Assembly (NCBI GenBank): GCA_025964065.1
Contig: JAOPZO010000004.1
Location: 1-5,210, forward strand
DNA length: 5,210 nucleotides
From: Solirubrobacterales bacterium
GTDB lineage: Bacteria > Actinomycetota > Thermoleophilia > Solirubrobacterales > Solirubrobacteraceae
Direction of reading: 5' to 3'
Shown: in pieces, positions 1 to 4,273 of the stretch
Position numbering within the stretch: position 1 is the first letter of the stretch
Layout: every line of letters begins with the position of its first letter
Position numbers and translations under genes: made by a program
Notes under the pieces: generated by a model
Told to the model about the DNA's origin: nothing
The model's database searches: none
The model's input: only the letters and a program-made list of their open reading frames with translations

Positions 1-368
1 GCCCCGCGGGGCCGTCGGCGGAAGAGCCCGAGCAGGCCGGGCCGCCTGCCGGCCGGGGGGAGGGGGGCCGTCGCCCGCGCGGGTGCTGCCACGGGCTCGG
101 CCACCTCCTCCACCACGGCGGGGACAGGATCGGGGGCGGTGGCCTTCGCCGTCAGCGTGACCTTCGTGCCCCACCCGGACGCCTCGAGCTCCACCGTGCC
201 GCGTACGCGGTCGCCCTCCCAGGCGACGGTGGTCTCGGGGTCCAGCCGGGTGATGCGGATGGGGCCGAGCTCCCCCAGGTGCCGGGTGAGGGCACCTGCG
301 TCGGAGACCTCCGCCCACAACTCGGGCGGCGACTTCACGAGGGTGCGCTGAGCACGGGGGTCGGTCAT
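1..368 (-). CDS. Small SRPBCC/START-like protein, C-terminus cut by window edge
   Basis: The minus strand is open from an ATG at 368 to the window edge, giving 122 codons and no stop. Residues 1-76 (starting MTDPRAQRTLVKSPPELW) read like an SRPBCC helix-grip domain: an early strand, a PPELWAEVSD helix, a GELGPIRITRL strand, TTVAWEG, then strands around RGTVELEASGWGTKVTLTA. A full SRPBCC domain is about 140 residues, so this is a shortened version. Residues 78-108 form a Pro/Ala/Glu-rich linker, followed by a basic and hydrophobic stretch, RRPGLLGLFRRRPRG. No catalytic residue or ligand can be named. I see no good Shine-Dalgarno before this ATG; an AGGAG lies about 40 nt upstream, followed by an in-frame CTG that could be an alternative start adding a dozen residues. 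The gene is divergent from the ATP-grasp gene. Reality as a gene is likely; the fold assignment is an inference from sequence feel, and the function is unknown. Confidence 0.6.
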   Translation of the reverse strand, partial: MTDPRAQRTLVKSPPELWAEVSDAGALTRHLGELGPIRITRLDPETTVAWEGDRVRGTVELEASGWGTKVTLTAKATAPDPVPAVVEEVAEPVAAPARATAPLPPAGRRPGLLGLFRRRPRG

Positions 369-445
369 CTGGCCGGGGGTTTCGCCGCCCAGGGGAGCGA
401 CTCCTGCCGTTACGGGCGCTGCAACCGCTCGTACAGTCCGGCGCC
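369..445. promoter_or_regulatory. Divergent intergenic region
   Basis: This 77-bp spacer separates two divergently transcribed genes, so it must carry the promoter for at least the ATP-grasp gene and probably for the minus-strand gene. On the plus side the only recognisable element is the TACAGT hexamer at 432-437. On the minus side I find a TTGCAG-like sequence but no convincing -10 at the right distance. No clear operator palindrome is visible. Confidence 0.4.
432..437 (+). promoter_or_regulatory. Putative -10 box of a leaderless promoter
   Basis: TACAGT fits the TANNNT pattern of housekeeping -10 boxes, with four of six bases matching TATAAT. It ends 8 nt before the A of the ATG at 446, so transcription would begin at or just before the start codon. 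No Shine-Dalgarno lies in front of that ATG, which agrees with a leaderless mRNA, a common arrangement in actinobacteria. The -35 at the usual spacing (409-414, GTTACG) is poor. The call is an inference. Confidence 0.4.
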
Positions 446-1372
446 ATGATCGCCCTCGTCACCTGCGCCGAGCTCCCGACGGGCCATCTCGAGGACGAGC
501 TCGCCGAACGCCTCGGTGCCACCTGGGCGGTCTGGGACGACCCTCGGGTCGACTGGGCCGCGTTCGACCTCGTCGTCGTCCGCTCGACCTGGGACTACCA
601 GCGCGACCTCCCCGCCTTCCTCGCGTGGGCGCAGGGGGTGCCGCGGCTCGTGAACCCCGCGAGCGTCCTCGCCTGGAACACGGACAAGCGCTACCTCGCC
701 GAGGTCGCCGCGGCCGGGCTTCCCGTCGTCCCCACGACGTTCCTCGCGCCGGGCGATGCGCTTCCGGCGGAGCTCCCCGAGGAGCTCGTGCTGAAGCCGA
801 CGGTCTCCGCGGGCTCCCAGGACACGGGCCGCTTCCGCCCCGCGAGCGACCACGCGGCCGCCGCCGCGCTCCTCGCCACGATCCACGCGAGCGGCCGCAC
901 GGCGATGCTCCAACCCTTCCTCCCCTCGGTGGACACCCGCGGCGAGCGTGCGCTTCTCTACGCCGCGGGCACGTTCTCGCACGCGATCACGAAGAGCGCG
1001 ATCCTCCGCCCGGGCGAGGTCGCCGCGCTCGACGTGGCCGAGGACCCGCCGATCACCCCGGCCGAGCCCGACCTCGCCGAACGCGTGCTCGCCGACCGCG
1101 TCATGGCCTGGCTGCTCGACCGCCTCGGCCCGCTCGCGTACGCGCGCATCGACCTGCTGGCAGGGCCCGGCGGCGCGCCCGTGGTGCTCGAGCTCGAGCT
1201 CGCCGAGCCATGCCTGTACCTCCCGTGCGCCGAGGGATCGGCGGCGCGGTTCGCGGCGGCGTTCGAAGCGCTCGCGCTCCCGAAGCGGTCCCACTCCGGC
1301 CCGACCTCCCCGAGATCCGCATGGGGAAGCCCCGACGGCGCGCAGTCCAGCTGTCCGCCGTCCTCGCCCTGA
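446..1372 (+). CDS. ATP-grasp domain protein, DcsG-like, substrate unknown
   Basis: This 308-residue protein looks like a carboxylate-amine/thiol ligase of the ATP-grasp superfamily, in the group that includes the cycloserine-pathway enzyme DcsG. Such enzymes activate a carboxylate as acyl phosphate and join it to a nucleophile. The N-terminal part has VVVRSTWDY (43-51), typical of this group, and NTDKRYL (78-84), the entry to the ATP-grasp fold. LVLKPTVSAGSQDTGRF (114-130) carries the likely nucleotide-binding Lys117 and the flexible loop. QPFLP (156-160) and GERAL (166-170) follow, and the acidic ELELAEPCLYL (249-259) supplies likely metal ligands Glu249 and Glu251. The domain seems to end near residue 277; the last 30 residues (KRSHSGPTSP...) are Ser/Pro-rich with poorer codons (AGA, GCA, GGA, TGT) and may not be native. 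The ATG at 446 has no Shine-Dalgarno and may be leaderless. The neighbours give no hint of substrate, so the protein could belong to a peptide or amino-acid ligation step but this is not shown. Confidence 0.85.
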   Translation: MIALVTCAELPTGHLEDELAERLGATWAVWDDPRVDWAAFDLVVVRSTWDYQRDLPAFLAWAQGVPRLVNPASVLAWNTDKRYLAEVAAAGLPVVPTTFLAPGDALPAELPEELVLKPTVSAGSQDTGRFRPASDHAAAAALLATIHASGRTAMLQPFLPSVDTRGERALLYAAGTFSHAITKSAILRPGEVAALDVAEDPPITPAEPDLAERVLADRVMAWLLDRLGPLAYARIDLLAGPGGAPVVLELELAEPCLYLPCAEGSAARFAAAFEALALPKRSHSGPTSPRSAWGSPDGAQSSCPPSSP

Positions 1373-1401
1373 GCCTCGCGCCGGGCGCCGCCGCCGACGG
1401 A

Positions 1402-1421
1402 CCCGGGGTCGGCACCCCGGG
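1402..1421 (+). terminator. GC-rich hairpin 1 downstream of ATP-grasp gene
   Basis: CCCGGGGT (1402-1409) and ACCCCGGG (1414-1421) form a perfect 8-bp stem around a CGGC loop, 29 nt after the ATP-grasp stop codon. No T-tract follows, so it would be a U-less terminator of the kind proposed for actinobacteria, or simply an mRNA 3'-end stabiliser. It also falls inside the possible signal-peptide ORF, which competes as an explanation. Confidence 0.35.
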
Positions 1422-1457
1422 GGTCGTGACGCTCGGCAGCTCGCAGATCCCGGGTGA

Positions 1458-1477
1458 CGCCGGCCGCTGGGCCGGCG
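1458..1477 (+). terminator. GC-rich hairpin 2 downstream of ATP-grasp gene
   Basis: CGCCGGCC (1458-1465) and GGCCGGCG (1470-1477) form a perfect all-GC 8-bp stem with a GCTG loop. It comes 36 nt after the first hairpin, so the two make a tandem pair between the ATP-grasp gene and the phaC operon. No T-run follows. Tandem placement favours a terminator role, but GC-rich DNA makes such stems by chance more often than usual. Confidence 0.35.
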
Positions 1478-1555
1478 ACACGCCCGGAGCGGCTGCCCGC
1501 ACCAGTCGACGGGCGGCTGCTGCGGCGAAGCGGGCGACGCCATGCGCACGCTCGT

Positions 1556-1584
1556 TTGACACCCCGTCGAAGGGGTACGGCGTT
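1556..1584 (+). promoter_or_regulatory. Putative phaC operon promoter with spacer dyad
   Basis: TTGACA at 1556-1561 matches the -35 consensus perfectly, which is striking in DNA this rich in GC. The -10 region at normal spacing (1579-1584, GGCGTT) is weak. A dyad ACCCC-N6-GGGGT at 1561-1576 lies between the two positions and could be an operator or a small hairpin. The site is about 60 nt upstream of the phaC ATG and downstream of the two hairpins, where a promoter for a separate operon is expected. Confidence 0.35.
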
Positions 1585-1600
1585 CCTGTCCAGGGTCAAC

Positions 1601-1610
1601 GAGGGAAGGG
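1601..1610 (+). promoter_or_regulatory. Ribosome binding site of phaC
   Basis: GAGGGAAGGG ends 8 nt before the ATG at 1619. This purine-rich site decides the start: the same frame stays open back to a GTG at 1454, but those extra 55 codons use many A/T-ending codons and precede the conserved family sequence. Confidence 0.65.
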
Positions 1611-1618
1611 CACGTGCG

Positions 1619-3319
1619 ATGGCAGTGGAGACGCGGGACGGGCAGCGCGGCCAGAGCCCCACGCTGGACGCCATGCTCACGGAGGCCGCGCTCGGCTCCT
1701 CGGGCCCGCGCTGGCTCCCGGGGCAGGCCGGGGCCAAGGCCGCCCTCGGCCTCGCACGCCGCCCGCACCGCGTCGCGCGGCGGGCCGGGCTCTACGGCTG
1801 GGAGCTCGCCCGCATCGCGGCCGGCCGCTCCTCGTGCGCGCCCGCCAAGGGCGACCGCCGCTTCAAGGACGAGGCCTGGCAGGGCAACCCGGCGTTCAAG
1901 CGCCTCGCGCAGAGCTACGTCGCGACGGGCAGGTGGGTCGACGGGCTCGTGGACGACGCCGGGCTCGACTGGGCGGACGAGCAGCGCCTGCGCTTCACGA
2001 CCTCCAACGTCCTCGACGCGCTCGCCCCGACGAACTTCCCGGCGACGAACCCGACCGTCCTGAAGACCTGGATCGACACGGGCGGGCGGAGCTTCGTGCG
2101 CGGCACGGGGAAGTTCGTCGCGGACATGCGCACCGCGCCGCGGGTGCCGACGATGGTGGACACCTCGAAGTTCGAGGTCGGCCGCGACCTGGCGACCACC
2201 CAGGGCTCCGTCGTCCTGCGCACCCCGGTCTTCGAGCTCCTGCAGTACGCGCCGCACACGGAGCAGGTGCGCGAGGTGCCGCTGCTCGTCGTGCCGCCGA
2301 TGATCAACAAGTACTACGTCACCGACCTCGCGCCGAACCGCTCCATGGTCGAGCACGCGCTGCGCTCGCGGCAGCAGGTCTTCGCGATCTCGTGGCGCAA
2401 CCCGGGCGCCGAGCAGGCCGACTGGACGCTCGACACGTACGTCACCGCGGTGCTCGAGGCGCTCGACGCCGCGGAGGCGGTCACGGGCTGCGACCAGGCG
2501 CACACGCTCGGCCTCTGCGCGGGCGGCATCGTCCTCTCGTGCGCGGTCGCGCACCTCGCCGCGCGCGGGGAGCAGGAGCGCATCGCCGGGATGACCCTCG
2601 GCGTCTGCGTCCTCGACAACGAGCGCGCCGGTGTCGTCTCCTCGTTCGCCGACCGCCGCGCCGCGGCGCTCGCGGTGGCCGAGTCCGCGCGCAAGGGCTA
2701 CCTCAGCGGGCGCGCGCTCGCCGGCGTCTTCGCCTGGCTGCGGCCCACGGACCTCGTCTGGAACTACTGGGTGAACAACTACCTGCTCGGCAAGGACCCG
2801 CCGGCCTTCGACATCCTCTTCTGGAACGCCGACACGACGAACATGCCGGCCGGGCTGCACCGCGACTTCGTCGAGATGTCGCTCGACAACACGCTCACCC
2901 GGCCCGGGGCGCTCGAGGTGCTCGGCACCCCCGTCGACCTCGGGGCGATCACGGTCGACTCCTACGTCGTGGCGGGCATCGCCGACCACATCTCGGCCTG
3001 GCAGAACTGCTACCGCTCGACGCAGCTGCTCGGCGGGAACTCGAAGTTCGTCCTGTCCACGAGCGGACACATCGCCGCGCTCGTGAACCCGCCCGGGAAC
3101 GAGAAGGCGAGCTTCCAGACCGCGGAGGAGCACCCGGCGGACCCGGAGGAGTGGCTCCGGAGCGCCAGCAAGCGGCGCGGCACGTGGTGGGAGGACTGGA
3201 GCGCCTGGCTCGGGGAGCGCTCGGGCGGCGAGGTCCCGGCGCCCGCCGCGCTCGGCGACACGGGCGACCACGTCCCGCTCGAGGACGCGCCCGGGACGTA
3301 CGTGCACCAGAAGGTCTAG
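1619..3319 (+). CDS. phaC: Class I poly(3-hydroxyalkanoate) synthase
   Basis: PhaC polymerises (R)-3-hydroxyacyl-CoA into polyhydroxyalkanoate on the surface of cytoplasmic granules, releasing CoA. The protein is 566 residues, close to the roughly 560-590 of class I synthases that act without a PhaE or PhaR partner. After a variable N-terminus (1-80) comes the PhaC N-terminal domain (about 80-260), with DRRFKDEAWQGNP, the TNFPATNP motif, FEVGRDLATTQGSVV and PPMINKYYVTDL. The alpha/beta-hydrolase core follows. The lipase-like box is GLCAGG with nucleophile Cys300; Asp456 in ADHI and His484 in SGHIAALVNPP complete the catalytic triad, matching Cys319, Asp480 and His508 of the Cupriavidus necator enzyme. 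LRPTDLVWNYWVNNYL, FDILFWNADTTNMP and the C-terminal APGTYV are also family hallmarks. The start is set by the ribosome binding site at 1601-1610. It is the first gene of an apparent operon with a hydrolase and an acyl-CoA dehydrogenase. No phasin, PhaA or PhaB lies in the window. Chain-length preference cannot be told from sequence alone. Confidence 0.96.
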   Translation: MAVETRDGQRGQSPTLDAMLTEAALGSSGPRWLPGQAGAKAALGLARRPHRVARRAGLYGWELARIAAGRSSCAPAKGDRRFKDEAWQGNPAFKRLAQSYVATGRWVDGLVDDAGLDWADEQRLRFTTSNVLDALAPTNFPATNPTVLKTWIDTGGRSFVRGTGKFVADMRTAPRVPTMVDTSKFEVGRDLATTQGSVVLRTPVFELLQYAPHTEQVREVPLLVVPPMINKYYVTDLAPNRSMVEHALRSRQQVFAISWRNPGAEQADWTLDTYVTAVLEALDAAEAVTGCDQAHTLGLCAGGIVLSCAVAHLAARGEQERIAGMTLGVCVLDNERAGVVSSFADRRAAALAVAESARKGYLSGRALAGVFAWLRPTDLVWNYWVNNYLLGKDPPAFDILFWNADTTNMPAGLHRDFVEMSLDNTLTRPGALEVLGTPVDLGAITVDSYVVAGIADHISAWQNCYRSTQLLGGNSKFVLSTSGHIAALVNPPGNEKASFQTAEEHPADPEEWLRSASKRRGTWWEDWSAWLGERSGGEVPAPAALGDTGDHVPLEDAPGTYVHQKV

Positions 3320-3328
3320 GCGGAGGTG
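3311..3328 (+). promoter_or_regulatory. phaC stop / hydrolase start junction
   Basis: The amber stop of phaC (3317-3319), a 6-nt spacer and the GTG of the hydrolase (3326-3328) lie in one frame. The best anti-Shine-Dalgarno match, GGAGGTG (3322-3328), overlaps the start codon itself and so is too close to act in the normal way for this start; an AAGG at 3311-3314 is a weak alternative. This points to re-initiation by ribosomes finishing phaC. Confidence 0.5.
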
Positions 3329-4270
3329 CCCTACGCCCTGCGCCGCCCGCGGCTGCACTACGAGCGGACCGGGCGCGGCGAGCCGCTGCTCTGCATCACC
3401 GGCTTCACGATCTCCTCGGCGGTCTACGAGCCCGTGCTGCCCCTGTGGAGCCGCGAGTTCGACTGCATCACCTACGACAACCGCGGCTCGGGGCGCTCGG
3501 ACGCGCCGCTGCGGACGACCTCGATGGCCGAGCTCGCCGCGGACGCCGCGCGGCTGCTCGACGCGCTCGGGGTGGCGAGCGCGCACGTGTTCGGGATCTC
3601 GATGGGCGGCATGATCGCCCAGGAGCTCGCGCTCCGGTTCCCCGAGAAGGTCCGTGGGCTCGTGCTCGCGGGGACGACCCCGGGCGGGCCGCGGGCCGTG
3701 CGCCCGGCGCTCGCGGAGCTCGCCGCGGTCGGCGTGAACCTCGCCTCGACGTACCGTGAGCCGGGCCGTCCGTGGCTCGCGCCGCTCCTGTTCTCCGAGC
3801 GCTTCCGGGCCGAGCAGCCGGCGCGCGTCGCGGAGCTCCTCGAGTCCTTCGCGGCGCACGGCCCGACGCCGTGGGGCGCGAACGCGCACTGGTGGGCGAC
3901 GGTCTACCACGACACGGGCGCGCGGCTGGTGCAGGTGCAGGCGCCGACGCTCGTGCTCCACGGCGGGGAGGACACGTTCGCGCCGCTGGCCAACGCGCGC
4001 TTCATGGCCTCGCGCATCCCGCGGGCCGAGCTCGCGGTGGTGCCGGGCACGGGCCACGCGTTCCTGCTCGAGGCGCCCGGAGAGACCCTTGCGCTCATGA
4101 AGGACTTCCTCGAGCGGCACGGGCCGATCGCCCCGGGGCGCCCGCGCACCGGCCTGGCCGCGCGCGCCGAGCCCCTCACCCGCGCGTTCGGCCTCCCCAT
4201 CGGCGCGCTGCGCACGGGCGGCTCGCTCGCGGCGCTCGCCGCCTCCCCCTTCCGATCCAAGAGGAGCTGA
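3326..4270 (+). CDS. Alpha/beta-fold hydrolase in the PHA operon
   Basis: A 314-residue alpha/beta hydrolase with a complete triad: nucleophile Ser92 in GISMGG, Asp216 in GGEDTF and His244 in GTGHAF. CITGF (23-27) is the expected oxyanion-hole strand and DNRGSGRSD (51-59) is typical of the 3-oxoadipate enol-lactonase/haloperoxidase-like group. It should be a cytoplasmic esterase, lactonase or thioesterase; no signal peptide is seen. The GTG at 3326 is the only sensible start, because a TAG lies in the same frame just 6 nt upstream and conserved sequence begins at once (PYALRRPRLHYERTG). The GGAG there touches the start codon, so initiation probably relies on coupling to phaC translation. The core ends near residue 265 and is followed by a 49-residue Ala/Gly/Arg-rich tail not usual for the family. 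Position after phaC suggests PHA or oligomer turnover, or release of a hydroxyacyl group from its carrier, but the specificity is unproven; the box is not the GVSWGG of Pseudomonas PhaZ. Confidence 0.9.
   Translation: MPYALRRPRLHYERTGRGEPLLCITGFTISSAVYEPVLPLWSREFDCITYDNRGSGRSDAPLRTTSMAELAADAARLLDALGVASAHVFGISMGGMIAQELALRFPEKVRGLVLAGTTPGGPRAVRPALAELAAVGVNLASTYREPGRPWLAPLLFSERFRAEQPARVAELLESFAAHGPTPWGANAHWWATVYHDTGARLVQVQAPTLVLHGGEDTFAPLANARFMASRIPRAELAVVPGTGHAFLLEAPGETLALMKDFLERHGPIAPGRPRTGLAARAEPLTRAFGLPIGALRTGGSLAALAASPFRSKRS
4259..4266 (+). promoter_or_regulatory. Ribosome binding site of the acyl-CoA dehydrogenase
   Basis: AAGAGGAG ends 7 nt before the ATG at 4274 and is a strong Shine-Dalgarno. 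It lies within the last codons of the hydrolase gene (Lys-Arg-Ser-stop), so the sequence serves both genes. It fixes the start of the dehydrogenase. Confidence 0.8.
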
Positions 4271-4273
4271 CCC

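Larger units (their letters stand above)
1321..1559 (+). other. Possible small secreted protein ORF with a frame break
   Basis: An ATG at 1321, overlapping the end of the ATP-grasp gene in another frame, begins with a convincing signal-peptide pattern: basic MGKPRRRAVQ, hydrophobic LSAVLALSLAPG, then AAA before Asp as a possible cleavage site. Codons in this frame keep G or C at the third position from about 1290 to 1483, then deteriorate (GGA, GCT, AGT, CGA). From about 1488 the third frame becomes the GC3-rich one and reaches a TGA at 1557-1559 after a Cys-rich stretch (SGCPHQSTGGCCGEAGDAMR). A single missing base near 1480-1488 would join these into about 79 residues. Without a shift the first frame runs on into phaC, which is not believable. 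There is no clear ribosome binding site, and strong hairpins cover the same bases. This may be a decayed gene, a sequence error or chance in GC-rich DNA. Confidence 0.22.

Noticed and set aside
139..351. A 70-codon plus-strand ORF opposite the SRPBCC-like gene
   Set aside because: It is the antisense shadow of the minus-strand gene, with no ribosome binding site and no recognisable domain.
1188..1208. Short repeat of GAGCTC-like units
   Set aside because: It simply encodes the conserved Glu-Leu-Glu-Leu of the ATP-grasp metal site and is not a repeat element.
1454..1618. N-terminal extension of PhaC from a GTG at 1454
   Set aside because: The added 55 residues use many A/T-ending codons (ACA, GCA, CCA, CGA, AGG), have no family similarity, and a good ribosome binding site stands before the ATG at 1619.
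1101..1737. Minus-strand ORFs over the ATP-grasp to phaC gap
   Set aside because: They run antisense across the coding end of the ATP-grasp gene and the start of phaC, are Ala/Arg/Ser/Pro-rich, and show no domain or ribosome binding site.
625..3759. A 1044-codon open frame on the plus strand overlapping the ATP-grasp, phaC and hydrolase genes
   Set aside because: It is a shadow of the real genes, Arg/Ala/Gly-rich without domains. Only the short 1290-1483 part shows good codon bias, and that part is reported separately.
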